Shown here: positions 17,183 to 26,269 of the stretch, in pieces
Layout: each line of letters starts with the position of its first letter
Position numbering within the stretch: position 1 is the stretch's first letter
Source of the DNA: CF-167 sp963695195
GTDB lineage: Bacteria > Chloroflexota > Limnocylindria > QHBO01
Direction of reading: 5' to 3'
Length of the DNA stretch: 64,000 nt
Assembly (NCBI GenBank): GCA_963695195.1
Contig: CAVOGE010000007.1
Location: 186,001 to 250,000, forward strand
Notes under the pieces: model-generated
What the model was told of the DNA's origin: nothing
Database searches by the model: none
What the model saw: only the letters and a program-made list of their open reading frames with translations
Translations under genes and position numbers: made by a program

Positions 17183-17976
17183 GAGCCCGCGCTCCGGCGG
17201 CGCCGGACCTTCCAGATGTGCTCCATCGGCCAGCGGAGCGCCCACTCGCGATCGGTGTCGGTGCGGTAGGTGCTTACCGCGTCGGGATCCGGTCGCAGCT
17301 CGATCAGGTCCTCGACTTCGAAGCCGTTCGCGCGGAAGAGTCGGATCCACTCGCCGTACGGCAACTGGAACTCGACGTGCTGGGATTCCCCCACGTCGAC
17401 GATGTCCAGGTCGAAGTAGTCGACGCTCAACCGGTCGGTCACCTGCTCGGAATCGGGTGGCCAGCAGATGTCGGCGATGGGGGTGTGCATGCTGAAGGCG
17501 AGCAGTCCGCCGTCGCGCAGCAGCCGAGCAGCCTCGGGGACCGTTCGGCGCGGATCCGCAAAGACCATCGCACCGTGGTCGCAGTAGATCACGTCGAAAC
17601 TGGCGTCCGGGTAGGGCACCGCCTCGGCGCTGGCGTGGATCAGCGGGAAGTCGAGTCCCGCCTCCGCCGCAAGGCGCCGCGCGTGCTCGAGCTGGCGCTC
17701 CGACAGATCGAGCCCGACCGGCCGCGCACCGCGTTGCGCCAGGGCGATCGACCATTGTGCCGCCCCGCAACCGAGCTCCAGCACATCCCTGCCGGCCACA
17801 TCGCCCAGCGCGCCCAACGCGCTCTCGGGGATCTGCCAGACGCCCCATGCCGCGCCATGACGAGCCAGGTCGGGTCCGTGATCGGCCTGGTAGGTGTCCG
17901 ACAGCTCGTTCCAGAATGCGCGGTTGCGTCGAGCATGATCTGTCAGGCCCGGGACGGTCGCGTCCGCGTCGGTCAT
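17179..17976 (-). CDS. Class I SAM-dependent methyltransferase
   Basis: 265 residues with the Rossmann methyltransferase core: motif I VLELGCGAAQWSIAL (about 65-79), motif II VGLDLSERQLEHAR, motif III SFDVIYCDHGAM and post-motif LLRDGGLLAFS. The substrate is not predictable. Its ATG overlaps the enolase stop (ATGA at 17973-17976), so it is the last gene of the glycolytic operon ROK-gap-pgk-eno-this gene. Confidence 0.85.
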   Translation of the reverse strand: MTDADATVPGLTDHARRNRAFWNELSDTYQADHGPDLARHGAAWGVWQIPESALGALGDVAGRDVLELGCGAAQWSIALAQRGARPVGLDLSERQLEHARRLAAEAGLDFPLIHASAEAVPYPDASFDVIYCDHGAMVFADPRRTVPEAARLLRDGGLLAFSMHTPIADICWPPDSEQVTDRLSVDYFDLDIVDVGESQHVEFQLPYGEWIRLFRANGFEVEDLIELRPDPDAVSTYRTDTDREWALRWPMEHIWKVRRRRSAGS

Positions 17977-19265
17977 CGGCCGGCGAGGGCCGCGAACGCG
18001 TCGCGCCCTGCGTACTCCGCCCCGTTCCCCAGCTCCTCCTCGATGCGCAGCAGCCGGTTGTACTTGGCGATCCGCTCGCTGCGGCTGATGCTCCCGGTCT
18101 TGATCTGCCCGGTGCCGAGCGCCACCACCAGGTCGGCGATGGTCGTGTCCTCGGTCTCACCGGACCGGTGGCTGATCACCGCGGTCCAGCCCGCCGCGTG
18201 GGCCATCTCGACCGCCGCGCGCGTCTCGGTCAGGGTCCCGATCTGGTTGAGCTTGACCAGGATCGAGTTCGCCGCGCGGTCACGAATCCCGCGTGCGAGC
18301 CGTTCGGTGTTCGTCACCAGCAGATCGTCGCCCATCACCTGGATGCGGTCGCCGAGCCGCTCGGTGAGTGCTGTCCAGCCGGCCCAGTCATCCTCGGCCA
18401 GCCCGTCTTCCAGGCTGATGATCGGATAGCGGGCGACCCAGTCGGCCCAGAAGCCGACCATCTCGTCGCTCGACAGCGTTCGCCCCTCGCGTGCCAGCGC
18501 GTACGAGTCCCCTGCGTAGAGCTCGGTCGCCGCCGGATCGAGGGCGATCGCGATCTGCTCGTGCGGTCGGTAGCCGGCCCGCTCGATCGCCTCGAGCACG
18601 ACGGCAATCGCCGATTCATTGGTGCCGAGACTCGGTGCAAAGCCGCCCTCGTCGCCGACGGTCGTGGCAAAGCCGCGCTCATGGAGGAGCGATCCGAGCG
18701 CGTGGAACGTCTCGGCGGCCCAGCGCAGCGCCTCGGAGAAGGTCGGCGCCCCGACCGGAGCGATCATGAATTCCTGGAAATCGGTCGAGTCGACAGCGTG
18801 CTTGCCCCCGTTCAGGATGTTCACCAGCGGTACCGGCAGACGGTGAGCGGTCGCTCCTCCGAGCGACCGATACAGCGGAATCCCCTGCACTGCCGCGGCG
18901 GCGTGCGCGACCGCCAGCGACACGCCGAGCAGGGCGTTGGCCCCCAGACGACCCTTGTTCGGCGAGCCGTCGAGCACGATCAGCAACCGGTCGAGCCCGG
19001 GCTGATCCAGGGCATCGAACCCGGCAACCGCCTCGCCGATCTCGGTATTCACATTGGCGACCGCGTCCAGAACGCCCTTGCCGCCGTAGCGAGCCGCGTC
19101 GCCGTCGCGCAGCTCCACCGCTTCATGGGCGCCGGTCGATGCCCCCGACGGCACGATCGCGCGTCCCACCGCCCCGCCGGAGAGACGCACTTCGACCTCG
19201 ATGGTCGGGTTGCCGCGGGAGTCGAGCACCTCGCGGCCGTGCACCGCGGCGATCCGGCTCTCCAT
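17973..19265 (-). CDS. eno: Enolase
   Basis: 430-residue glycolytic enzyme converting 2-phosphoglycerate to phosphoenolpyruvate. Visible are the SGASTG loop (residues 40-45), GDEGGFAP, SLEDGLAEDDW (metal Glu/Asp), GDDLLVTN and the catalytic-Lys region VKLNQIGTLTET followed by ISHRSGETEDT. ATG 19265 gives the conserved start (IAAVHGREVLDSRGNPT). The frame stays open upstream to 19835 through pgk, but that part is an out-of-frame shadow. It begins 5 bases after the pgk stop. Confidence 0.97.
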   Translation of the reverse strand: MESRIAAVHGREVLDSRGNPTIEVEVRLSGGAVGRAIVPSGASTGAHEAVELRDGDAARYGGKGVLDAVANVNTEIGEAVAGFDALDQPGLDRLLIVLDGSPNKGRLGANALLGVSLAVAHAAAAVQGIPLYRSLGGATAHRLPVPLVNILNGGKHAVDSTDFQEFMIAPVGAPTFSEALRWAAETFHALGSLLHERGFATTVGDEGGFAPSLGTNESAIAVVLEAIERAGYRPHEQIAIALDPAATELYAGDSYALAREGRTLSSDEMVGFWADWVARYPIISLEDGLAEDDWAGWTALTERLGDRIQVMGDDLLVTNTERLARGIRDRAANSILVKLNQIGTLTETRAAVEMAHAAGWTAVISHRSGETEDTTIADLVVALGTGQIKTGSISRSERIAKYNRLLRIEEELGNGAEYAGRDAFAALAGR

Positions 19266-19270
19266 CGGGC

Positions 19271-20467
19271 TCACGACTCCCGATCGGGCAGCGCCGCCAC
19301 GCCGGGGAGGACCTTGGCCTCGATGAATTCCAGCGACGCACCGCCGCCGGTGCTGACGTGGGTCATCTGGTCGACCAGGCCGAGCTTGTCCACCGCCGAA
19401 ACCGAATCGCCGCCGCCGACGATGGTGACCACGCCGGCGGCCGTCCGCGAGGCGACGTAGCGCGCCATCGCGTTGGTGGCGTCGGCGAACGGGGCGATCT
19501 CGAAGATGCCCATCGGGCCATTCCAGAAGATCGTCTTTGCCTTGGAAAGGTGCGCGGTGTAGGCCGCCACGGTGGCCGGACCGATGTCGACCACGGACCA
19601 GTCCTTTGGCACGCCCGAGGCTGGAACGACCTGGCGCTGTGATCGGTAATGGATCTGCGCCGCCACCACCACATCGGTGGGCAACATCAGCCGCACGCGT
19701 TTGCGTCGCGCCTCGGACATGATCCGCGTTGCGTTCTCCAGTTGGTCGGCCTCGACCAGGCTCTTGCCCATCGGGTAACCCTTGGCCGCGAGGAACGTAT
19801 TCGCCATGCCGCCGCCGACCAGAATCGCCTGGCAACGCGAGAGGAGCGCTTCGAGCACTTCGAGCTTCCCGGAGATCTTCGCCCCGCCGATGATCGTGTG
19901 GAACGGCCTGGGCGGCTTCCCGAGCAGGGTGGAGAGCGCGCGCACCTCGGACTCGAGCAGGAACCCTGCCACGCTCGGCAGGAAGTGGGTGATCCCCTCG
20001 GTCGAGGCATGGGCACGGTGGGCGGAACCGAATGCGTCGTTGACGTAGATGTCCGCCATATCGGCCAGCGCCTTGGCGAACTTCGGGTCATTTGCCTCCT
20101 CCTCCGCGTGGAAGCGCAGATTCTCGAGGAGGAGCAGGTCGCCCGGGCGAAGCTTGTCGACCGCCACCTGCACACCTGGTCCCAGGGCGTCCCCGGTCAT
20201 GCGCACCTGGCGGCCAAGTAGTTGGCCGAGGCGGTCGGCGACGGGCTTGAGGCGCAGCGCATCGTTGACCTTGCCCTTCGGCCGGCCGAGGTGGCTGGCC
20301 AGGATCACGATGGCGCCGCGCTCGAGCAGGTAGGTGATCGTCGGCAGACTGGCGCGGATCCGCGTGTCGTCGGTGATCCGCCCGTCGTCGAGCGGCACGT
20401 TGAGATCGGCCCGAAGGAAGACGCGCTTCCCTCGTACGTCGATGTCCCGAACCGTCTGCTTGTTCAC
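19271..20467 (-). CDS. pgk: Phosphoglycerate kinase
   Basis: 398-residue monomeric kinase transferring phosphate from 1,3-bisphosphoglycerate to ADP. Family motifs: GKRVFLRADLNVPLDDG near the start, ASHLGRPKG, LLLENLRFHAEEE, NDAFGSAHRAHAST, GGAKISGKLEV, and the C-terminal nucleotide-site VTIVGGGDSVSAV. The start is the GTG at 20467, whose GTGA overlaps the gap stop. The frame upstream of it is an artefact. Confidence 0.97.
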   Translation of the reverse strand: MNKQTVRDIDVRGKRVFLRADLNVPLDDGRITDDTRIRASLPTITYLLERGAIVILASHLGRPKGKVNDALRLKPVADRLGQLLGRQVRMTGDALGPGVQVAVDKLRPGDLLLLENLRFHAEEEANDPKFAKALADMADIYVNDAFGSAHRAHASTEGITHFLPSVAGFLLESEVRALSTLLGKPPRPFHTIIGGAKISGKLEVLEALLSRCQAILVGGGMANTFLAAKGYPMGKSLVEADQLENATRIMSEARRKRVRLMLPTDVVVAAQIHYRSQRQVVPASGVPKDWSVVDIGPATVAAYTAHLSKAKTIFWNGPMGIFEIAPFADATNAMARYVASRTAAGVVTIVGGGDSVSAVDKLGLVDQMTHVSTGGGASLEFIEAKVLPGVAALPDRES

Positions 20468-21471
20468 AGGCGAGCGGCCATGAAGGTCGCCAGGTCCGCG
20501 ACCCGGCAGCTGTAGCCCCACTCGTTGTCGTACCAGGCGACCACCTTGAGAAGGTTCTCCCCGACGACCATGGTCGACGCGCCATCAACGATGCTCGAGC
20601 GCTCGTCGCCCTTGAAGTCCATGCTCACCAGCTCCTCGGTGGTAAAGCCCAGAAGGCCCTCCATCGGTCCGGTCGAGGCGGCCAGCAGCGCGGCGTTGGC
20701 GGTCTCCGCGGTGACCGGGCGGCTGGTGATGGCCACGAAATCGATGATGCTCACCGTGGCGGTCGGCACCCGCAGCGCAAAGCCGTCGAAGCGACCCTTC
20801 AACTCCGGAATCACCAGTGACAGGGCCTTGGCGGCGCCGGTGGTGGTTGGGATGATGTTCTGCCCGGCGCTGCGCGCCCGGCGAAGGTCCTTGTGATACA
20901 CGTCGAGTATGTTCTGGTCGTTGGTGTAGGAGTGGACCGTGGTCATCATGCCGCGCTCGATGCCGAAGCTGTCCCAGATCACCTTGGCCGGGAGCGCCAA
21001 GCCGTTGGTGGTGCACGACGCATTGCTCACGATGTGGTGCGCCTCGGGGTCGTAGGTCCCCTCGTTCACGCCCAGCACCAGCGTGGCATCCTCGTTCTTG
21101 GCAGGGGCACTGATGATCACCTTGCGGGCGCCAGCGTCGAGGTGGGCGCGCGCCTTGGTGGCATCGGTGAAGATGCCGGTCGACTCGACCACGATGTCCA
21201 CGCCGAGCGCCTTCCAGGGCAGGGCCGCGGGATCGCGCTCGCTGAACGCCTTGATGGCCCGGCCGTTCACCGTGATCGTGCCTTCGCCGGCACTCACCTC
21301 GCCGTCGAAGCGGCCATAGGTCGAGTCGTACTTGAAGAGGTGGGCGTTGGTTGCGGTCGGTGCCAGGTCGTTGATGGCCACCACCTCGAGCTTGTCGGGG
21401 TGGCGTTCCAGGATCGCCTTGAGCGTCTGGCGGCCGATGCGGCCAAAGCCGTTGATTCCAATGCGCGTCAC
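20464..21471 (-). CDS. gap: Glyceraldehyde-3-phosphate dehydrogenase, type I
   Basis: 335-residue NAD-type GAPDH. GINGFGRIGR forms the Rossmann loop, AINDL places an Asp after strand 2 (NAD preference), and SNASCTTNGL carries the catalytic Cys153. The usual second Cys of the SCTTNCLAP motif is replaced by Gly, as in some other lineages. HSYTNDQ holds the catalytic His. GTG start at 21471 overlaps the stop of the ROK kinase gene (GTGA). It is followed by pgk with the same overlap, so the operon is translationally coupled. Confidence 0.97.
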   Translation of the reverse strand: MTRIGINGFGRIGRQTLKAILERHPDKLEVVAINDLAPTATNAHLFKYDSTYGRFDGEVSAGEGTITVNGRAIKAFSERDPAALPWKALGVDIVVESTGIFTDATKARAHLDAGARKVIISAPAKNEDATLVLGVNEGTYDPEAHHIVSNASCTTNGLALPAKVIWDSFGIERGMMTTVHSYTNDQNILDVYHKDLRRARSAGQNIIPTTTGAAKALSLVIPELKGRFDGFALRVPTATVSIIDFVAITSRPVTAETANAALLAASTGPMEGLLGFTTEELVSMDFKGDERSSIVDGASTMVVGENLLKVVAWYDNEWGYSCRVADLATFMAARL

Positions 21472-22472
21472 GAGTGCTCCTTCGCGTAGGCGGGGTCTTG
21501 CAGCCGATCGTTGACGATCGGCAAGAGTCCAATCAGAGAGACGTCGTCGCCGTGCTGCGCGACTTCGACGCGGACACGACGGGCCGGGAGTGGGAACGCG
21601 CGGCGGTCGATCTCGCGACGCACGGCATCCTTCAACTCCGGCCGATGCAGGGCGATGCTTCCACCCAGCACGATCACCTCCGGGTTCAATACGTTGACGA
21701 GTCCCGCGCACATCGCGCCGATCGCCGTCCAGGCGCGGTCGAGGACCGCCTGGCATGCGCTGTCGCCAGCGTCGGCGGCCAGGCCCACCAGCTCCGCGGT
21801 GACGTCGGCAGGGTCGGTGACCAGCGCCGCGAGCCGCGGAGCGGCACGGGCCGCCAGCAGCGCTCGCCCCTCCCGCGCGATGGCGGTTCCCGAGCCGATC
21901 GCCTCGACGTGGCCCGGGCTCCCGTCTCCGCAGTCGGGTCCGTCAAGCTCCACGGTCAGGTGGCCGACCTCGCCGGCCGATCCGTCGAGACCGATGAGCG
22001 GGTGGCCGTTGGCGATGATCCCGCCCCCAACACCGGTCGAGACGGTGACAAACACCGCGTCACGGGTCTCGCGGGCGGCACCATAGCGCCATTCGGCCAT
22101 CATCGCCACGTTGGTGTCACGCTCGAGAAATGCGGGCAGATCGAGCGCAGATTCGACCTCGGCGGCGAGGGGGACATCGTGCCAGCCGGCCAGGTTGGGC
22201 GGGGCGAGCACGATGCCGCGCCACGGATCGAGCGGTCCCGGCGACGAGATGCCGACGCCTGACGGCGGCTCGAGGGCCCCCGTTCGCGCGTCGCGTAACA
22301 CGGCATGTGCAAGGGTCTGCACTCGCTCGATCACCGACTCCACGCCCTCCTCATCGTTGGTTGCCACGGCACGACGGCACGTGACGCGGAGGTCGGGGCT
22401 GACGTGCGCAGCGCGGATCTGGGTGCCGCCGAGGTCGATGGCCAGGATCGACCGGACGACTGATGCATCCAC
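21468..22472 (-). CDS. ROK-family sugar kinase, probable glucokinase
   Basis: 334 residues with the ROK architecture: AIDLGGTQIRAAHV (phosphate-1), PGPLDPWRG, the sugar/catalytic segment FLERDTNVAMMAEW with the catalytic Asp, VSTGVGGGII and NVLNPEVIVLGGSI. Downstream genes are gap, pgk and eno, which supports hexose phosphorylation, presumably glucose. The ROK zinc motif, normally with three or four Cys around CxCGxxGCxE, is reduced to one Cys (DGPDCGDGSPGHVEA). A TACAAT -10-like box ends 12 bases before the ATG, suggesting a very short leader. Confidence 0.85.
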   Translation of the reverse strand: MDASVVRSILAIDLGGTQIRAAHVSPDLRVTCRRAVATNDEEGVESVIERVQTLAHAVLRDARTGALEPPSGVGISSPGPLDPWRGIVLAPPNLAGWHDVPLAAEVESALDLPAFLERDTNVAMMAEWRYGAARETRDAVFVTVSTGVGGGIIANGHPLIGLDGSAGEVGHLTVELDGPDCGDGSPGHVEAIGSGTAIAREGRALLAARAAPRLAALVTDPADVTAELVGLAADAGDSACQAVLDRAWTAIGAMCAGLVNVLNPEVIVLGGSIALHRPELKDAVRREIDRRAFPLPARRVRVEVAQHGDDVSLIGLLPIVNDRLQDPAYAKEHS

Positions 22473-22572
22473 AGGTGACCATTGTAGCGGCCGAAAACCT
22501 GACCGGCCGCCGGGGCGGTCCGTCGGTCAACCCGACGATCCGCGGCCTGGCGGCCGGAGCGCTCGGAAACGA

Positions 22573-22604
22573 GACGGCCGCGCAGGTTACCCCGCGCGGC
22601 CGTC
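22573..22604 (-). terminator. Terminator hairpin between the DUF5679 gene and the ROK kinase
   Basis: GACGGCCGCGC (22573-22583) and GCGCGGCCGTC (22594-22604) form an 11-bp perfect stem with a 10-base loop, 22 bases after the DUF5679 stop. On the minus strand it is followed by TCGTTTCC, only mildly U-rich. Confidence 0.55.
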
Positions 22605-22626
22605 CGAGAAGGGTCGAATCGCGGCC

Positions 22627-22770
22627 CTAGCCGCCGATCCTGAACATCTTGGTGCCGCAGACCGGGCAGGTGCCCTGGGTCGCCGGCTTGCCATTCTTCA
22701 TGGTGATCTTCTGCTCACCCTTCATGTCGCGCTTGGCCTTGCACTTGACGCAATATGCGTTGGTCGCCAT
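22627..22770 (-). CDS. Small zinc-ribbon protein, DUF5679 type
   Basis: A 47-residue protein: MATNAYCVKCKAKRDMKG at the start and TCPVCGTKMFRIGG at the end. Two CxxC knuckles (CVKC and CPVC) bracket a short basic/polar middle with TMKNGKPATQG. This matches the small DUF5679 family found in Chloroflexota and Actinobacteria. The role is unknown, with nucleic-acid or protein binding plausible for a zinc ribbon. AAGGAGG lies about 12 bases before the ATG, a strong Shine-Dalgarno, and a hairpin follows the stop, so it appears to be a separately expressed gene. Confidence 0.88.
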   Translation of the reverse strand: MATNAYCVKCKAKRDMKGEQKITMKNGKPATQGTCPVCGTKMFRIGG

Positions 22771-22813
22771 GTGAGAGTTGCCTCCTTAACGGTCCGGCGC
22801 GGGGCCGGTTTGG

Positions 22814-23668
22814 TTAGCGCTGCTCACCGTGCTCGCCGATCAGCGATGACCAGTATGCATGGGGATCGCCCTCCCGTGCGTGCTCGATCTCCCACAGCAG
22901 GTGGATGCCGGCCAGTCCGACATCGATGCAGCGTGCTTCTGCGGCCTCCTTCGCCGCGCCTTCGAGGAACGTACCGTCGATTCTCTGTGCGTAGGTCGCG
23001 CACACCGTCCCGGCGCGCAACCCCGCGAGGCCCGCCAGCACGAAGAGCGCCGACGATTCCATCTCGAGGTTGGCGACGCGCTGGCGCCGCAGGTCCTCCG
23101 CGAGATCAGGATAGCGAACCGGGAGCGTGTGCATCGCCCGTCCCTGCGGAGCGTAAAAGCCGCTGGCCGTGGCGGTCATGCCTACATGGTGTCGCGCTCC
23201 CAGCTTGCGACATGCCGCTTCCAGCGCCCAGACCACGTCCCGATGGGCGATCGCCGGGTACCCGGGATGCACGTAGAAGTCGGTCGTGTTCTCCAGCCGG
23301 ACCGCCCCGATCGAGACGACCAGGTCGCCCATCTCGATCTCGGGCAGGAGCGCGCCGGACGAACCGATGCGGATCAGCGTGGCGTGGTCAGTGATCTCCA
23401 TCGCCTCGGCGAGCACGATCTCGACGTTGTCGGTGCCGATCCCCGTCGAGATCACCGACACGCGCATCCCGCGAAACGTGCCGGTTGCGGAAGCGAACTC
23501 GCGGTTGGTGCGCTCCAATTCGATCACATCAAAGCGCGTGGCCACCTTCGCCACCCTGCCGGGATCGCCCACCAGCAGGATGTGCTCCGCCAATTCGCCG
23601 CGCTCCAGCGCGATGTGGTACTGGCGACCGTCGGTGAGCGGGGCGTCAGCGGCGGAGATGTCGGTCAA
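22814..23668 (-). CDS. Nucleoside phosphorylase (uridine/purine phosphorylase family)
   Basis: 284 residues of the PNP_UDP_1 fold, reversibly phosphorolysing nucleosides to base plus ribose-1-phosphate. Motifs: ILLVGDPGRV near the N-terminus (phosphate loop), RVSVISTGIGTDNVEI, LIRIGSSGAL, NLEMESSALF (ribose-binding Met-Glu) and GTVCATYAQR. The set most resembles uridine phosphorylase-like enzymes, but base specificity is uncertain. Its ATG overlaps the stop of the upstream lamin-tail gene by 4 bases. A TATACT on the minus strand at 23716-23721 could be an internal promoter. Confidence 0.87.
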   Translation of the reverse strand: MTDISAADAPLTDGRQYHIALERGELAEHILLVGDPGRVAKVATRFDVIELERTNREFASATGTFRGMRVSVISTGIGTDNVEIVLAEAMEITDHATLIRIGSSGALLPEIEMGDLVVSIGAVRLENTTDFYVHPGYPAIAHRDVVWALEAACRKLGARHHVGMTATASGFYAPQGRAMHTLPVRYPDLAEDLRRQRVANLEMESSALFVLAGLAGLRAGTVCATYAQRIDGTFLEGAAKEAAEARCIDVGLAGIHLLWEIEHAREGDPHAYWSSLIGEHGEQR

Positions 23669-26160
23669 GGCGGTGGCTGCTCCGTGCTTTGAGCGTGGGG
23701 AGGCGAATCGGCCGGAGTATACGCTCGGCTCGCCGCAGGAAGGTTCCGCCGGGCGCGACGGCCGACGAGGGCCACGGCGCCGGCGAGCAGGGCCACGCCG
23801 AAGCCGGAGGCCGCCAGCCCGGCCGGTCGCAGCGCTCTGCTGCTGCTATCGGACCGAGGATCCACCCGGGTGATCACCGGCGGCGGCAATCCCGTTGGCA
23901 TCGCGCGGGCGAGCACCGGTCGCACACTCGTGCGCTCCGTCCAGGCGTCAACGGCTCCGGTGCCGCCCTCGAGTGCGTCGAAGCGGGACCCTGGCGCCCT
24001 TCGGCCGGCAGACGCTGTCGGGATGACGTTCGGCTCCGCATCGGCCGGCCGCGTCGTGGAGTCAGGCTCGGCGCGAGCAGTCGATGCCGTTGGAGCGGCG
24101 ATGACCTGGACGTCGGCGGCCTGCCGCGGCCAAATGCGATAGCCGCGCTCCGGCTCGCGCCCGGTCGTCTCCTGGCCGAGGACACCGCGTGCCTCGACCC
24201 ACGCTCCCCGCACGATCCGCGTGGTGGGGATTCCGGCACGCGCGGCAACGTGCAGCCGGATCGGCCCGCTGCCGTCATCGAGACTGAACGAGACCGAGCC
24301 GGCCGATGAACGGGTGACCGCGGTCGTCACCACGCCACGGGCGATGACGAGCTGCGCTTCGTCGGGTTCGCCCAGCGCCCCGGTTGCTCGGCGGATCGGT
24401 TCGGGGTCGCCCTGACTGCCTGCGGCGACCGGCGGTCGCGTGACACGCAGGCTGAGCATCCCCGCCTTGGTGGATCGGGTCCCATCGAGCTCAACGAGCA
24501 CGCCCAGTTCGAGCGGGCCGACCTCGTCGCCGAGCCGGATGAGGATGGCACCGGTCACGTCCTGGATGGCGGCGCTGGCCGGATCGACCAGGCCGCTGGG
24601 GAGCGTCACCACCCCGCGGATCCGGACTCGCGCGCCTGTCGGCGCGGATCGTGCTTCCGCGATCGAAACGAGCGGCCAGGCTGCATCAGGGGTGGCGGTC
24701 GGCGTCGCGCTCGCCACCGGTGTCGGGGTCGGCACCGGGGTGGCGGGCGGGCCGATGTCGAGGATGTCCGCCGCGTCGCGAGGGTATGTCCGGTACCCGC
24801 TCAGGCCGGTGCCCGACGAGTCACGCTGCCCGACCACGCCCACCAGGCGGACGCGCGCTCCGCGCACCCACGGGGCGAGGTCGATGGCAGCTGCCTCGGC
24901 AATCACGACCCGCGCCGCGCCGGTCCCGTCGTCGACGTCCACCGCCGTCGCCCCGCTGAGCAGGGTCAGCTCACTCGCGACGAACCCGCCCAGCTCGACC
25001 AGTCTTCCCTCGATCTCTTCGCCGATGGAGCCGGTCGTGACCGGGATCGCCTGTGGATCGGTCCCCGCGCCCAGCACTTCGATCCCCGCAGCCGTGGCGC
25101 GGATGGTGCGCTGCGCGTAGCGGTCATCCACGACGCCGGACACGCGGAGCCGGGCTCCGCGGTCAAATGATCCGTCGGAAACCAGGACAGCGATTCCACC
25201 GCTGGCGTCGGCGAGGTAACCGCCGCCTTCGATGAAGTCCGAATCGGTCAGTGCGACGCCCTCGACGATGGCCTGCGACCCATTCGGCAGCGCCCGCGCC
25301 GCCTCGACGGTGATGGGTGCGGGTGTCGGACTCGGCGTCGGAATGGCGCTCGGCGTGACGGTTGCCAGGGGCGTCACCGTCGGGGTTGGGGACGGCGTTC
25401 CAGATGGCGTGGGACTCGGGGTGGGCTCGCCCGTGGGTGTCGGCGCCGCGCTGACGGTGTCCGCTGGTGTCGGTGCGGGCGTGGCACTTGGGATCGGGAC
25501 CACTTCGGACAGACTGTTCTGCGGGCCGGGGAGCGGCTGCACCGTGAAGTCGACCAGGTTGTCGTCGGTGTCCAGGGTCGAGCCGGCTGAGCCGCCGGGA
25601 AGCCGTTCGAGCGAGCTGCCCGCAGCAGGTGCCGGTGCCGGACGCGTTTCGAGCCAGGCGCTCGCCGCTGTTCCCCAGCCAACCGCGTCGATCGCCGAGG
25701 CGGCACCCTGGATCCGCAGCGCAACGCTGCCGCCGGTCGCCGCCAGACCGTTCGCGTAGGTCACGTCGGCGATCAGGGCGAAGATGCCTGCCTCGTTGGC
25801 AACCAGGAGGTGGGCGCCCGGCGGGACGACCGCTGCCGCGGCGGCCCACGACGCCTTGCGCGTGATGGTCGCGCCGGTGGCCGTCACGTACACGATCTCG
25901 AGCCCTTCAAGCGGGAGCGCGGCGATCGTTGGGTTGTAGAGCTCGATGAATTCATCCGACGCGCTCGCCCCACCGGTCATCACCTCGCTTACCAGCAGGT
26001 GGCCGGTGCCGGCGAGCGGATCCATGCCGGTATCGGGATCGGGCAGTGGGAGCGCCGCCGCGCGGCCGAGCGCCGAGAACAGGAGGATCACGGAAGCGAC
26101 GAGCGCGAGGAGTCGGTGGGCGGCCAGCGAAGTGACGGGAACGATCCGGGCGGACGGCAT
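23665..26160 (-). CDS. Large exported lamin-tail-domain protein with OB-fold repeats and C-terminal membrane anchor
   Basis: 831 residues. A signal peptide (about 10-36) is followed by a lamin-tail domain (HLLVSEVMTGGASASDEFIELYNP, about 54-190), a Pro/Thr/Ser linker rich in TPTP (about 220-290), then OB-like beta modules: IVEGVALTDSDFIEGGGYLAD, VELGGFVASELTLLSG and VRIRGVVTLPSGLVDP begin related units separated by PTP linkers. A hydrophobic helix (GLAASGFGVALLAGAVALVG) and Arg-rich tail close the protein. Lamin-tail plus OB modules often accompany secreted nucleases, but no nuclease domain is present. It overlaps the phosphorylase gene by 4 bases. Confidence 0.7.
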   Translation of the reverse strand: MPSARIVPVTSLAAHRLLALVASVILLFSALGRAAALPLPDPDTGMDPLAGTGHLLVSEVMTGGASASDEFIELYNPTIAALPLEGLEIVYVTATGATITRKASWAAAAAVVPPGAHLLVANEAGIFALIADVTYANGLAATGGSVALRIQGAASAIDAVGWGTAASAWLETRPAPAPAAGSSLERLPGGSAGSTLDTDDNLVDFTVQPLPGPQNSLSEVVPIPSATPAPTPADTVSAAPTPTGEPTPSPTPSGTPSPTPTVTPLATVTPSAIPTPSPTPAPITVEAARALPNGSQAIVEGVALTDSDFIEGGGYLADASGGIAVLVSDGSFDRGARLRVSGVVDDRYAQRTIRATAAGIEVLGAGTDPQAIPVTTGSIGEEIEGRLVELGGFVASELTLLSGATAVDVDDGTGAARVVIAEAAAIDLAPWVRGARVRLVGVVGQRDSSGTGLSGYRTYPRDAADILDIGPPATPVPTPTPVASATPTATPDAAWPLVSIAEARSAPTGARVRIRGVVTLPSGLVDPASAAIQDVTGAILIRLGDEVGPLELGVLVELDGTRSTKAGMLSLRVTRPPVAAGSQGDPEPIRRATGALGEPDEAQLVIARGVVTTAVTRSSAGSVSFSLDDGSGPIRLHVAARAGIPTTRIVRGAWVEARGVLGQETTGREPERGYRIWPRQAADVQVIAAPTASTARAEPDSTTRPADAEPNVIPTASAGRRAPGSRFDALEGGTGAVDAWTERTSVRPVLARAMPTGLPPPVITRVDPRSDSSSRALRPAGLAASGFGVALLAGAVALVGRRARRNLPAASRAYTPADSPPHAQSTEQPPP

Positions 26161-26269
26161 GACGCACCTCTGTTGTGGGAGGGGCGCAGGCCGGCGGATC
26201 GTCGGTCAGCGGGCGTTACCGCTGGGTTAGCCGCCGATTACTCGAGGGCTCGCGTACAATCGCGCACCC

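Noticed and set aside
19266..19835. Enolase frame extends 570 bases upstream, suggesting a 620-residue fusion
   Set aside because: The extension overlaps pgk in another frame, lacks any family sequence, and a normal enolase start lies 5 bases after the pgk stop.
22573..22604. Hairpin considered as a riboswitch or small RNA
   Set aside because: It is a simple 11-bp stem right after a stop codon. A terminator explains it.
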